Translations under genes and position numbers: made by a program | Origin: Acanthaster planci | Lineage: Eukaryota > Echinodermata > Asteroidea > Valvatida > Acanthasteridae | Length of the DNA: 36,285 nt | Assembly: GCF_001949145.1 (NCBI RefSeq) | Contig: NW_019091577.1 | Coordinates: forward strand, 314,896 to 351,180 | Direction of reading: 5' to 3' | Notes under the pieces: generated by a model | What the model saw: the letters and a program-made list of their open reading frames with translations, nothing else | The model's database searches: none | Told to the model about the DNA's origin: nothing | In this document: piece by piece, positions 25,522 through 35,983 of the stretch | How the letters are laid out: every line of letters starts with the position of its first letter | Position numbering within the stretch: position 1 is the first letter of the stretch

Positions 25522-25608
25522 AAACCAGCGTCTCCGTCCATTTCCAGTTGACACATTTCAAAAGATGCCCTTGTGCCTACTTAGTTGAGGGGTAAATCAT
25601 ACACTTGG

Positions 25609-27072
25609 TTACGGTAAGGCTGTATGGTTTTGCCACACGAGGTTCGTGACGGGGAAATTAGGAAGCCTGTCTGATAGTGCAGGGTTTTGAGTCCTGCTGA
25701 TGAGCGCCTCCTCTAAGCACTGTATCGCTACCGGGTCGTAGCTGTAGTAGAATTTGTTAGCAAAGAGGTGAGGCTGCGTGGCGAGGTACTCTAGGTAGCC
25801 GACGCCGAATATACACTGGAACCGCACGTACATGCCCCTGCACCATGGCAATTTCATATCGTCTCCCCACCACTTCATGAACCTGACGTTCCCGTCCCAC
25901 GTCGGGTGCGGGTAGCCGCCCGGCGTCCCGGGCGCACGCTGCAAGGTGACCCAGTAGTGTTCGTCCGGGCTGTAAGTGTCGTTGGACCAGCGCAAGAGGT
26001 CGGTACCTGCTGGACTAGTCAGGACATAGTCAACGAAGTGCCTGGTGGCTGCGTAGTAAGCATTCCCGAAGTGGATTTTCAGTGCATGAGGTGCGGGCGC
26101 CTTGGCCCTGCTGGTCCTTTTGACTTGCTTGTTTTCGATGACATGATGGTAAGAGGTCCTGCCAATGTAGTGTGGTGGCGCTAGGACGCCGGTGATATCG
26201 TTGTGACCTTTGTAGGCCTTGAGTTGTCGAACAATCTCCAGATTAGTTTTCAGTGGGAAATCCTGCCCGCATAGGTTTATGACGTAATTCCAGCGATACT
26301 CGTCGCCTCTCGGACCAGTCAGGTCTCTCATACAGTTGATATCGGCCAAGAGCCTGGTGAACCCGGCAAACTGCACATCTTCAGTCTTTGACGCGACGAA
26401 GACGTTTTTGAAGCAGCCCACCAGCCCCCTGATCGCCCGATGGAAGTCCGACGACGACTTTGTGTCAGGGTGGATGCAGTAGAGGTTCTGAGGTTGGTAA
26501 ATGGCCCTCAAGAGTCGCTCGACCTGGGCTGCCTCCTTATGAACAACGATGATGTATGCAACGGGGAATTCAGCCTCTTCCTTCGAGCGCGGGCTGCTTG
26601 GATATCGCCTCAGGCGCTTGTATGATTCACAGTAGCGCGTCCATGTCTGCACCTCGTGGTCCTCCGGCACCAGAATCGAGCCATTATGCGCTTGACGCTC
26701 CTCCTTCAACCTGTGATAGGTCGGTCGAATAACTCTTGTATCGCCTGCAAATATGGCTGAGCAGTTGGTGTCCCAGCGTCGGTGAAAAGGCCACAGACTG
26801 TTGTTCGAGGGAGATGGGTCAATGAGAAATTTATCAGCTATTTGAGGGAGTTTTCCACGGCCACGGTGGGCCGACTTCTGGGCTTCGTTTCTCCTAACAG
26901 TTTTGTTATGTTGGCCCGATGCAGGGTCGAGGGGACTGGCGTCCTTGTTGGTTTGCCCGCCGAGGATGTCAATTCTCTGTTGTTTGATAATCAGCATCAT
27001 CTGGACAACAACGAAGAAAGTGCAGAGGGCGGCAAACCAACCGAAGAACCTCTGCCTAACAGAGCAAACCAT
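25609..27072 (-). CDS. GCNT: Core-2 type beta-1,6-N-acetylglucosaminyltransferase, copy A (GT14)
   Basis: Intronless 487-codon gene for a Golgi type II membrane glycosyltransferase that should add GlcNAc in beta-1,6 linkage to make O-glycan or I-type branches. The first ATG is at 27072; the frame runs a few codons upstream but has no earlier ATG. Residues 9-29 (FFGWFAALCTFFVVVQMMLI) are the signal anchor, followed by a charged stem and the catalytic domain. Family motifs: FPVAYIIVVH (169-178), LLRAIYQPQNLYCIHPDTKS (187-206), ADINCMRDL (243-251), INLCGQDFPLKTNLEIVRQL (265-284), YSPDEHYW (367-374) and LFANKFYYSYDPVAIQCLEE (436-455). The Glu in SPDE matches the catalytic base of mouse C2GnT-L. 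NXS/T sites include NNS, NCS, NGS and NHT. The length fits GCNT proteins (about 430-450 aa) with a longer stem. Acceptor specificity (core 2, core 4 or I) cannot be read from sequence. Confidence 0.94.
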   Translation of the reverse strand: MVCSVRQRFFGWFAALCTFFVVVQMMLIIKQQRIDILGGQTNKDASPLDPASGQHNKTVRRNEAQKSAHRGRGKLPQIADKFLIDPSPSNNSLWPFHRRWDTNCSAIFAGDTRVIRPTYHRLKEERQAHNGSILVPEDHEVQTWTRYCESYKRLRRYPSSPRSKEEAEFPVAYIIVVHKEAAQVERLLRAIYQPQNLYCIHPDTKSSSDFHRAIRGLVGCFKNVFVASKTEDVQFAGFTRLLADINCMRDLTGPRGDEYRWNYVINLCGQDFPLKTNLEIVRQLKAYKGHNDITGVLAPPHYIGRTSYHHVIENKQVKRTSRAKAPAPHALKIHFGNAYYAATRHFVDYVLTSPAGTDLLRWSNDTYSPDEHYWVTLQRAPGTPGGYPHPTWDGNVRFMKWWGDDMKLPWCRGMYVRFQCIFGVGYLEYLATQPHLFANKFYYSYDPVAIQCLEEALISRTQNPALSDRLPNFPVTNLVWQNHTALP

Positions 27073-27649
27073 TTTGCTCCCCAAATGCGTAATGCATCAA
27101 TCCTTTCACCAAAATGAAAGGAGTGACGATCTGTCAGTCATCCAACTCTGAGGAACATAAACAGGATGTTAATTAGCTTCCATTTTCAAACGCGGGTCGA
27201 ATCCTTGATTTCTGGACGAAGAGTTCATGAATTTTTCAATTCATTTCATTTTTTTTTAATAAATTGTAAATCTTTAACGAAAGCAAGCGTTCTTCTACAG
27301 TGCACATTTCTCTTGGTGGCCCAAAGGGGGGGAGGGTTACATTAGGAAGGGAAGGGCAATCGGTGTTCTTTTCCTTTCTCTGCATTTGAGGCACTATAAG
27401 TCTGTCATGGCATGTTCACTTGCCCCGTCCCGCCAATGTCGACAGTCCATATTAAACAATAATGCGAAATTTATGCAAGGATAGACTGAAATTCCTTAAA
27501 CGACGAGACATGACTGGAGGAAGGCACGGACGTGTCCGGACGCTTCCCACAATTTAAGCCCGATGCGTGCTAATGGTGCAGACAGCAGTCGGGGAACAAG
27601 CCGTCTGCGACTACGTGCAAGATACTCTGAAAGCACGTACAAACTACAT

Positions 27650-27905
27650 GTGTATACAAGGGCGGATCCAAACCCCAATTTTTGGGAGGGGGGAAAAACA
27701 AACAAGCAGCGTCCTCGGTGAACTTATGCATTAAGTGATGATCATACCTGTCATAATCAAGCAGGTGCTGAGGAATGGCCCTTTCCATACAAAACAACCT
27801 CCATTCCCGACACTTCAAATCTTAATTTGTACTGATTTAAAAAAAAATCTTCATTTTTTTGGGGGGGGGGGTTGTCCCTTCCCCCATCCGCCCTTGTGTG
27901 TATAT
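27650..27905. repeat. Foldback insertion with GGGCGGAT ends
   Basis: TGTATACAAGGGCGGAT near 27650 is inverted as ATCCGCCCTTGTGTGTATA near 27885-27903. Inside are a purine run (GGGAGGGGGGAAAAAC) and a T-then-G homopolymer run near 27854-27871. The matching flank of copy B shows no comparable insertion, so it probably arrived after the duplication. Confidence 0.6.
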
Positions 27906-28162
27906 ATATTTTATACTTACTTGTGGTGGCTACAGCTTCACATTTTAGCCGCTACGGTCTGCCTATGCTCTACGTGCGCATGTAAGTGCTCCCATGCGAG
28001 TCCTGTTAATAGCTTCGATGCTGGTCTTAGGCTAGGACCGTTTGTGACTAAATACAAGCCACTTCACCTGCACCCATCCAAATCGAGCACAATCAATGGG
28101 AAAGCGTTCGCTCAATCCAATCCAGACCGGAGTGTCGTATAGTGCAAGTCACATCATAATGT

Positions 28163-28192
28163 GAGTGCATGTCAAACCGGTGACATGCACTC
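28163..28192. repeat. 12-bp perfect hairpin
   Basis: GAGTGCATGTCA and TGACATGCACTC flank the 6-nt spacer AACCGG. The right half is shared with the flank of GCNT copy B, but the left half is not. Confidence 0.6.
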
Positions 28193-28205
28193 AAGCGTAC
28201 AAGCG

Positions 28206-29047
28206 TGAACTACTCTGAAATCGTACTACATGTACGTGTATTTAGAAATTGGAGAACAGAAATCTGAATTTACCAGGGCTGACACCCTACGGGGTTTTGT
28301 GAATGAAGGGATCAAACGATTCAGCTGTTTTACCATCTGTAATCGACCTGTTTAACATGACGGTCAAGACAATCAACGTGGTGTGTGTTGCGTATTTCCT
28401 GTTGTTTTAATCTTACGTGCGTGGTAGGCTGCTATCGATCGCTGTGCTTTGTAATGTTCCCAAATCTTTATTGATTTAGTGAGCTTTCCATAATGGGTAT
28501 AAATGGAATGCCCGATAACAGTCCTTATATTATTCACGGGTGATAAACGTTACACAGTCGGTAAATAGACTGCTTTAAAACAAAAACAATAGCCTATCCA
28601 TGTCTACAGACATTAACGTTAATATTATTTTTTGTTTAAATAAGACCTACAAAGAAATTGGAACAAAAAAACCCCTTTACTAATACTCATTTTCCGACTT
28701 ACGATCGCAAAGGATTTCCAAACTGAAACTTGTCTGCAAAAGAATCTTTAGGTCTACGTCGGTATCATTCGAGAATCAATGTCGGCTATGTACAGTACAT
28801 ATACGCCATGGCAGGCAATCACTTGCCCTTTACCGGTGGCTGTCGGTGACTGTTTCCAGATCAACCATCCTTTGATGAAATTCAGTGATTCCGGCCCATC
28901 TGCCCTTTCGCGTCTATTTTCTGCTGTCATATAGCCAAATACCTAGAGCTCCTATTATCTGAAACCTATTCCACTGCAAGAAGAGAAACAGTTTTTTAAA
29001 ATATTTTTAAGCACACTTTTCTGGGTGTTTAATTCCCTTTCCACCAG
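28206..29047. other. Intergenic, no feature seen
   Basis: AT-rich DNA between the GCNT copy A flank and the SLC22 relic exon. No exon, repeat or RNA gene was recognised. No further SLC22 exons could be found here. Confidence 0.5.
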
Positions 29048-29213
29048 GCTGGTGAATAGCCTAGTGTACATTGGCCTGTCACAGAGCACAGGCGATCTCG
29101 GCGTGAACGAATACTGGGCTTTCGGCTTCCTGTCCGGCAGTGCATTTCTCTTTATATCGGCTTTGCTTTGTCATTGTTACAATTTAGGATTGGTCGTAAG
29201 AAAGCTCTGGTAA
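29048..29213 (+). pseudogene. Solitary relic exon of an SLC22 transporter (TM7 region)
   Basis: After a good acceptor (TTCCCTTTCCACCAG) the frame reads LVNSLVYIGLSQSTGDLGVN, then EYWAFGFLSGS. This matches the SLC22 signature around transmembrane helix 7 (WFVNSLVYYGL, then a small loop, then FLSG). The similarity stops after FLSGS. The frame then runs through an unrelated hydrophobic stretch to TAA at about 29212, with no clear donor. No other SLC22 exon is visible on either side, so this looks like a decayed gene copy. An intact member of the family starts 5.8 kb downstream in the same orientation. An intact but widely spaced gene is unlikely, since the GCNT copies flank it. Confidence 0.72.
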
Positions 29214-29724
29214 CCTATAATACATAAACAGGTGGATGAGGGATGTCCGTATCTCAAGCAAACTGCAACAGATGCCTTGTTTCTTAGACTTTTATTGCAC
29301 AGCTAAAGCTTCATGATAACAGTAAAATCATCACGAATGGTGTGAATTGATAGGGCCAATAAAAATGCAAAAATACGTTATAAAAATTATACAGAAGTAA
29401 CAGCACAAAACTAAAAATTGTTGTATTTCAAACAAAGCGGGTTTACTCAAGCTTATCTAAGCACTCTTAACCTTTCGCTTTATATTCCCAGATCCCCAAA
29501 CTTGGACATCAAGAGATCAATCGTAAGTAAATCGTATGGTTTATTTCAACTGCAAAATGTGTCCATATGACTTTTGCTACTGTTGGAAATAACTTAAAAT
29601 ACAGGTTGGTGGCTCCGTGCATATCCGTATACTGTTTCAAGCCGCAGCAAAGCAATGGGCCCGGCCCTTGTTTTTCAGAAGATGCACTTGTGCCTACTTA
29701 ATTGAGGGGCAAACAATATACTTG
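29214..29724. other. Region between SLC22 relic and GCNT copy B
   Basis: AT-rich, with no exon seen. It contains the 3' flank of GCNT copy B from about 29675 (GATGCACTTGTGCCTACTTA, shared with copy A at about 25563) and a minus-strand AATAAA at 29291-29296. Confidence 0.55.
29291..29296 (-). terminator. GCNT: Candidate polyadenylation signal, GCNT copy B
   Basis: TTTATT on the plus strand reads AATAAA on the minus strand, about 430 bp past the stop codon of copy B. Confidence 0.35.
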
Positions 29725-31212
29725 TTACGGTAAGGCTGTATGGTTTTGCCACACGAGGTTCGTGACGGGGAAATTAGGAAGCCTGTCTGATAGTGCAGGG
29801 TTTTGAGTCCTGTTGATGAGCGCCTCCTCTAAGCATTGTATCGCTACCGGGTCGTAGCTATAGTAGAATTTGTTAGCAAAGAGGTAAGGCTGCGTGGCGA
29901 GGTAATCTAGGTAACCGACACCAAAGACGCACAGCGCCCTCACGTATATCCCGCGGCACGGTGGGTGCTTCGTAATGTCTCCCCACTTCATGAACCTCAC
30001 GTTCTCGTCCCACGTCGGGTGCGGGTAGCCGCCCGGCGTGCCAGGGGCGCGCTGCAAGGTAGCCCAGAAGTGTTCGTCGGGACTGTAGGTATCGTTGGAC
30101 CAGCGCAGGAGGTCAGTACCCGCTGGACTGGTCAGGACATAGTCAACGAAGTGCCTGGTGGCTGCGTAGTAAGCATTCCCGAAGTGGATTTTCAGTGCAT
30201 GAGGTGCGGGCACCTTGGCCCGGCCGGTCCTTTTGACTTGCTTGTTTTTGATGACATGATGGTAAGAGGTCCTGCCAGTGATGTACTTAGGCGGTACGAC
30301 GCCGGTGATATCGTTGTGACCTTTGTAGGCCTTGAGTTGTCGAACAATCTCCAGATTGGTTTTCAGTGGGAAATCCTGCCCGCATAGGTTTATGACGTAT
30401 TTCCAGCGATACTCGTCGCCTCTCGGACCGGTCAGGTCTCTCATACAGTTGATATCGGCCAAGAGCCTGGTGTACCCGGCATATTGCACATCTTCCCTCC
30501 TAGACGTAATGAATACGTTTTTGAAGCAGCCCACCAGCCCCCTGATCGCCCGATGGAAGTCCGACGACGACTTGGTGTCAGGGTGGATGCAGTAGAGGTT
30601 CTGAGGTTGGTAAATGGCCCTCAAGAGTCGCTCGACCTGGGCTGCCTCCTTATGAACAACGATGATGTATGCAACGGGGAATTCAGCCTCTTCCTTCGAG
30701 CGCGGGCTGCTTGGATATCGCCTCAGGCGCTTGTACGATTCACAGTAGCGCGTCCATGTCTGCACCTCGTGGTCCTCCGGCACCAGAATCGAGCCATTAT
30801 GCGCTTGACGCTCCTTCTTCAACCTGTTATAGGTCGGTCGAATAACACTTGTATCGCCTGCAAATATGGCTGAGCAGTTGGTCTCCCAGTGTCGGTGAAA
30901 CGGCCACAGACTGTTGTTCGAAGGAGATGGGTCAATGAGAAATTTATCGGCCGGTTTGGGGAGTTTTCCACGGCCCGCTTGCACCGACGTCTTTGCTCCG
31001 TCTCTCTTAAAAAAATGGTTTTGTTGGTCGCCCGATGCGGCGTCGAGTGGAAGGCGTCTTTGCTGGTTCGTCGGCCTACGGAATTGCATCTCTGCTGGTT
31101 GATAAGCAACATCACTTGAACAACAACAAAGAAAGTACAGAGGACGGCAAACCAGCAGAAGAACCTCTGCCGAACACACGACGCCATTTTGCTCCCGGAG
31201 TGTATCAATCAT
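29725..31212 (-). CDS. GCNT: Core-2 type beta-1,6-N-acetylglucosaminyltransferase, copy B, with frameshifted N-terminus
   Basis: Tandem paralogue of copy A, with an intact catalytic domain: FPVAYIIVVHKEAAQVERLL, INLCGQDFPLKTNLEIV, YSPDEHFWATLQRAPG, ALCVFGVGYLDYL and LFANKFYYSYDP. The reading frame of the enzyme stays open to a genuine ATG at 31212. However, the segment aligning with copy A's signal anchor (MASCVRQRFF, then CWFAVLCTFFVVVQVMLL) is in another frame, starting at ATG 31187. Comparison with copy A puts a one-base loss at about 31048-31053, where A has AGTCCC and B has TTCCA before CTCGAC. As written, the 495-aa product begins MIDTLREQNGVV with only a weak hydrophobic patch (VLLLVCRPLYFLCCC). 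It is either a sequencing or assembly error, a pseudogene in the making, or an enzyme with altered targeting. Expression and acceptor are unknown. Confidence 0.85.
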   Translation of the reverse strand: MIDTLREQNGVVCSAEVLLLVCRPLYFLCCCSSDVAYQPAEMQFRRPTNQQRRLPLDAASGDQQNHFFKRDGAKTSVQAGRGKLPKPADKFLIDPSPSNNSLWPFHRHWETNCSAIFAGDTSVIRPTYNRLKKERQAHNGSILVPEDHEVQTWTRYCESYKRLRRYPSSPRSKEEAEFPVAYIIVVHKEAAQVERLLRAIYQPQNLYCIHPDTKSSSDFHRAIRGLVGCFKNVFITSRREDVQYAGYTRLLADINCMRDLTGPRGDEYRWKYVINLCGQDFPLKTNLEIVRQLKAYKGHNDITGVVPPKYITGRTSYHHVIKNKQVKRTGRAKVPAPHALKIHFGNAYYAATRHFVDYVLTSPAGTDLLRWSNDTYSPDEHFWATLQRAPGTPGGYPHPTWDENVRFMKWGDITKHPPCRGIYVRALCVFGVGYLDYLATQPYLFANKFYYSYDPVAIQCLEEALINRTQNPALSDRLPNFPVTNLVWQNHTALP

Positions 31213-34200
31213 ATCACCACAACGTCAGAAGGGGTGACCATCTGTAGCGTGGAAGGAAATCACCAAACCCTGAGGAAAACAAACGGGATTTTAATTAGTT
31301 GGTATTTCCAAACGCGTGGGAATTCCTGATTCCCGGATAACAGTTTATGATTTTTTTCACTTAATATAATTTTTTCAGATCTTCAACAAAAACAAGGTTT
31401 TTTCAATTAAACAGGGGGCATCCATCTTTGTGGCCTGTTTGAGACCCAAACTGGGGGGGCGGGTACATTGGAAAAGGAAGGGTAATGTTGTTAATTGATG
31501 TTTGCTTCTCTGTGTATTTTGCACATCTAAAGTTTGCCGTGACCTGTTCACTTGACCCCGCCCTTAGGGTCAGCCAATACCGACAGTCCATGATTAACCA
31601 ACAGTCACAAATACATGCACACGCTTAGATAGATTGCAGTCCTTCAACGACGTGACATGACTTGAGAAAGGAGGGCGCTTATCATAAGCCTATAAAGGTT
31701 AAATATAGAGCCTGAACGTAAGAGGTCATGCAGCGAGCTTCCGGGACCCTTGCGCGGTCTGCCTACGGGGATTTTACATTGTGCCGTCCTATCCTGTTCG
31801 ATAATTTTTGGAAGAATAATTCCTTACTGAAACCACCCCATGAAATACTCACGTTGGGATTTTACCTTTGTCTTCCTCAAGTAATATTTGGGAAAAGTCA
31901 CCTGGAGATGGGTAAAAAACGCAATTTTTTAACGACTTTTCACGTCCAGCGGTATCGTTCCTAGGTCTCCTTGTTCATTCACGTTTATTTTCACTCGCAG
32001 TGCTTTCTGGAAAACGAGATTGTACAACCTGGTAAAGATTGACCTACCTGCAGTCAATGGGCTCCAGATTCCGTTGAGTTGACATCACGCAGTTGTTGTC
32101 AACAATGGTTAGATAAATATTAGAATCTGTCGTAAAAGTAGAATGTTGTTTTATATTTATTACCTTATAAATGATAAAACTGTGTGAAATATTTTGATCT
32201 GTTTTTAATTCGGCTTTTACCGACAGACTTCCATAAAATTTCTAATCGTGAATGTTCATCTGCGTACGAGAGTGCGGCATTGCACTGTTCATGTAGTTTA
32301 GATTTTCGGAAGTAATGGGTCAATTTTTGGCAGGATATTTGTCTTTTAGATCAGGAAATTTTTCAGTTTCTATAAATTGATATACTGGCAAATATATTTC
32401 AAATCCCTTTTTCAAGTTGGGTTTTTTAAGAAGAAACTGAACGAAAAAAATATTACAAATTCTAAAATCTTTGCACTTTATTTTTCCTATCCAATGGTTC
32501 CGGAAGCGCGCCATCAAGGGGTCAACTTTCGGGCTCTATTAAATGCTATTTTTGCCTTGTCCTACCGCAGACCTTTTACTGAACTTGTCACTTCCACCAT
32601 GAAAAGCTTCAAAGCTTATTAGCCTACGTGTTATTTGTTTATCATAAACAGGACATGCACAGGAACACCTACAGGGTAGGAAAACACCAAGGCATACGAA
32701 CACAAATAGTACTGTAGGTGCATACGATAGCATGCATTACAATATTACATGTGCATGTACTATACAAATAGGCCTACTTACCTACAATGGAGTGGCGGTT
32801 ACACTCACAGCTTCATGACGTTTAGACGTTCTGGCCTGCCCACGCTCTACTTGCAAGTCCTGTACAGGTTCCGAAGCTGGTCTTAAGCAACGACCGTTTT
32901 TAACCTACAACAGGGCACTTCACCGGTCCAAATCGAGCAAAATCAACGGGGAAAAGGTACATTCATACCGATCGAGACTTCAGCGCAGTGCAAGTCTCGT
33001 TGGTGTCCTTCCCCCATATCCTGGACATGTGGAGCCCGTGCCCTTTTGGCATGCACTCAAGCGTGTCACTATTACGTAAACCTGCCGCGCAGGATACATG
33101 TAGTTCGGATAATGGGCTAGCTTAGGGAAAAGAGAGCGTTGGAGAAACGTTGGTATTCTGTATGGCCGTGGAGCCATGAAACGTTGTACCACAGAACCAT
33201 GAGACGTATGATCGAGAACACTGACCTACGGCCTCTACATGTGCAGCAGTTTTATTTTGTGTCAGCAAATAACAAGTGGGCGAGGGCATAGTCTATATTG
33301 ACATTGCTATGTTTGACTTAAGAAAATAAATGGCACTTTGATAAAACCGCGGGCTGCAGAAAGAGTACAAAAGCACATTATTGTACTGACAGAAAAAAAA
33401 AATTAAGTTGCATGAAAAGGTTACACCGCCTGAATCGCGAATGTTTGTCTAACAACGTTTCATATGTCCAAAGGTTTAAATGCTCGAGTTAATTCCTTTG
33501 TTCATCTTTATATTATTTGTTAGCGCCTAGTCAGTTTCCCTGTATCGTTTATTTCATGATTTTAATTTTTGAGAAGTATTTGCAGGTGCGAATCTTTCCT
33601 CGTTTTAGTTACCCTTTCCAGACTTCAATAGAATTTCTTCTTTAGAGCGCTCATTTCTTTGTTTGTTATTCATTTAAGTCGGATTTTGTCAAAAGAAGTC
33701 AAAAGGAATGACAGAATAGTTTTTTTTTTGGGGGGGGGGCAATTTGGCGTCTCCAGCTCCCAGCGGGGGAGGGACCATATTTTAACACGACCATTGTTGC
33801 TGCATATTACTCGAAGGCAGAATGCCTTAAAAGCTAGCTGGGGTTCAACAACCGAGGTCCTGAAACCCAGTTTTGAGGCAATTTTAATTAAAAAGGAAAA
33901 TCTAGAGCTACGGAATGACAACCTAAAATGATGACGACTATTCAGCGTAAAAGCTTGCTTGTTCGTTCACAGGCACGTGGAAATTGTAGTTAAGTGAGTA
34001 CGAGTGCGAATGCCGGGAAGTGGTATCGGTCTAGGGAGGCCGTTACTGGAGACCGTTGAGCATGATCGTTCTCAGATGTCGTGCATGGAGTCAAGACAAA
34101 GGCGGGTTCGAGGATGAAACCAGTTGCAGACCATTGACATGCGTAAAAGCATGTATAGAAACCTGACAAGAAGCCTTTTGAGAGTTGAATTTGAATCAAG

Positions 34201-34863
34201 TCTGGTACACTGGGTTCTTTAAATTCAAGTGAACATACCAATTTCATTTTTTTCTCATTTAAAGATACTGTTGCTGTACCTCGTGATTCGGGACAAGCTT
34301 TCGCACCAATACAGTGTTTTCAATGGATAAGAAGGGTGCAAATGAACCAGTCCATTTCAGAGATGGTGGTCGCTATGCAAATCTTCCCCCACATCATGAG
34401 GTATAGCAACGGTGTCTCGAATCTGAGGAATTCAACTTTTGTTATGTTTATGCGCCTGTTTTGTGGTCCAGATTTTATTCAAATTTAACTCGCAAAAGGC
34501 TTATTAGGCCGAGTGTCGTTGAAGGCTTGTTGTTCCAGCACGTGCGGAGTTCTCCCCGGTGCTTGCGTAAGAGCCATTTATTATAAGGTAACATGTACCA
34601 TAAATGTAGATTTGAAAGGACATTCTTTTGACAGATTTGAACCTTGCTACTCAGTTATTGCTTTACCGATCTGATATGTGCTCTTGAGAGATAGACCTGT
34701 TGTCAGGAACAATCAGTCAGACACCAATGTAGTGTCTGTGGTTCGCTTCGTGCACATTCAAAAGGGGCCGTGACGCATTTATGAGACTCAGTGTGTCGAC
34801 AAACACAAGTACTGATTTTTGCTGTTACTGACTGATTTTTGGTGGCTGAAGACCCCTAAAAAT
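31213..34863. other. Intergenic region between GCNT copy B and the SLC22 gene
   Basis: To about 33070 this is the duplicated 5' flank of GCNT copy B, alignable in patches with 27085-28205. The rest (33070-34863) is AT-rich with a T-then-G homopolymer run at about 33720-33740 and no recognised exon. The last about 100 bp should hold the SLC22 promoter or 5' UTR. An in-frame TGA at 34813 precedes the SLC22 ATG. Confidence 0.55.
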
Positions 34864-35983
34864 ATGAAGCTCGAAGAAATCACTGCCCTGCTCGGCAATT
34901 TTGGCCGATATCAAATCTTGTTGATCGCGTACGCGTCCATTCTAAGCTGCATAGGCTGTTTCGTGACTCTCAGCCATGTGTTTTTCGCTGCCGGGACCGA
35001 CCACTGGTGTTCAGTCTTACCCCACGAGAACTGCTCCAGCTGGCCGGTATTCCAAGACAACTGCACCGAGGTCAAGAAGGCCATGTTCCTTCCTCCCTCC
35101 CAGAACGACTCGAGCAAATATCCCTACTCCAACTGCGATCAGTGGGCCTTGCCAAGTGAGTACGTATTTGATCCCTACGCGCCGCTCGCTGACGTCGACA
35201 ATTTCACTTACTCTGCCGTGCCCTGTAAAAGTGGATGGGTATACGACACGTCGCAGTACAAGACTACAATCATATCAGAGGTAAGTTTACATCCCAAAGT
35301 TAAAACCTGGTAATTAAATGCAAGCTGAGATGTTCTCTGTTGTCGATCAGGCTTTTAAAGCAGTAAGATGTAGGTTTTAATCGTAACAATTGATGTGCCA
35401 GTGGTGAATACATTATGTATATAGTAAGTGAAATTTACGGACCATGATTTTCGTCAGGTCACCATCGATTTTCCTTCTGTTTCGATTAGTGAATTGTTCT
35501 CAGAAAATACGGGCGTTTTACAATAGTGCGCCTCCAAGAGTATGCAACGTGTTGGCCAGTCACAATGCGCGAAAATTTGTCGACTCAATGCGCTTCTGGA
35601 ATTGTCGACAAATTTCGCGAGTTGTGATTGGCCGACGCGTTGCAAACTCTTGGAGGCGCACTATTGTGAATTACCCGTATTGTTGAAAATGGAAATAGAA
35701 TTATATGTACTCGAAATCAGACGAGATGAATTACATATTGTGCCGTTTGTACTCCTGCAACTTCCTGAAATTTTTTATCAGCACCTGTTAGCTGCCACTG
35801 CAGAGAAAACTATACATTCTTGGCAAGCGCTAAAACTAGGCCCAAATGTGTTTTCCTAGTTTATTGTCTTCCATTATAGTTTGACCTCGTGTGCGTGGAC
35901 AACGATTTACCCAGCTTCAGTCAGTCAATCTACTTCGTCGGCTTTCTAGTGTCGTCAATTATTGTAGGGACACTCTCAGACTG
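34864..35983 (+). CDS. SLC22: SLC22-family organic ion transporter (first two coding exons)
   Basis: Plasma-membrane major facilitator for organic cations, anions or zwitterions. Coding exons 34864-35280 and 35880-35983 join in phase, and the gene continues past the window. ATG 34864 is chosen because an in-frame TGA lies at 34813 and no other ATG follows it. The protein begins MKLEEITALLGNFGRYQILL, the usual SLC22 N-terminus (family pattern: 'D.V....G.FG.FQ'). TM1 is at about residues 17-40. Next comes the large extracellular loop between TM1 and TM2, with paired cysteines and NCS, NCT, NDS and NFT glycosylation sites. The signature PCKSGWVYDTSQYKTTIISE, then FDLVCVDN, crosses the exon border. 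TM2 (SIYFVGFLVSSIIVGTLSD) ends in the LSD of the MFS loop motif. Substrate class cannot be told from this part. Confidence 0.94.
35507..35680. repeat. 174-bp foldback element in SLC22 intron 1
   Basis: The left arm (ATACGGGCGTTTTACAATAG, GTGCGCCTCCAAGAGT, AATTTGTCGAC) pairs with the right arm (GTCGACAAATT, ACTCTTGGAGGCGCAC, CTATTGTGAATTACCCGTAT). The loop is about 18 nt. It is non-coding, and the frames across it are symmetrical artefacts. Confidence 0.92.

Larger units (their letters stand above)
21563..25608. other. Gene-poor, foldback-rich intergenic region
   Basis: Between TMEM50 (transcribed leftward) and GCNT copy A. The first about 100 bp (21563-21660) is relatively GC-rich and probably holds the TMEM50 5' UTR and promoter. 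Beyond it lie four inverted-repeat structures (21905-22698, 23565-23693, 23849-23969, 25093-25521). An unrecognised low-stop stretch on the minus strand is at 24216-24442. No convincing exon was found. Confidence 0.6.
27085..28205. other. 5' flank of GCNT copy A (duplicated block)
   Basis: Non-coding. Patches match the flank of copy B: TTAATTAG just upstream of the gene, CGACGAGACATGACT near 27500 (B: CGACGTGACATGACT near 31650), CCAAATCGAGCA near 28077 (B: 32927) and CATGCACTCAAGCGT near 28184 (B: 33051). It contains a foldback insertion at 27650-27905 and a 12-bp perfect hairpin at 28163-28192. Confidence 0.6.

Noticed and set aside
25906-26184. Plus-strand frames opposite the GCNT genes (also 29965-30387 and 30484-30873)
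   Set aside because: Shadows of the minus-strand catalytic domain in GC-rich coding sequence. They are present in both copies only because the genes are duplicated.
35444-35859. Several frames on both strands near 35.5 kb
   Set aside because: They cross the foldback element and mirror one another (MQRVGQSQ appears on both strands), as expected from a palindrome.
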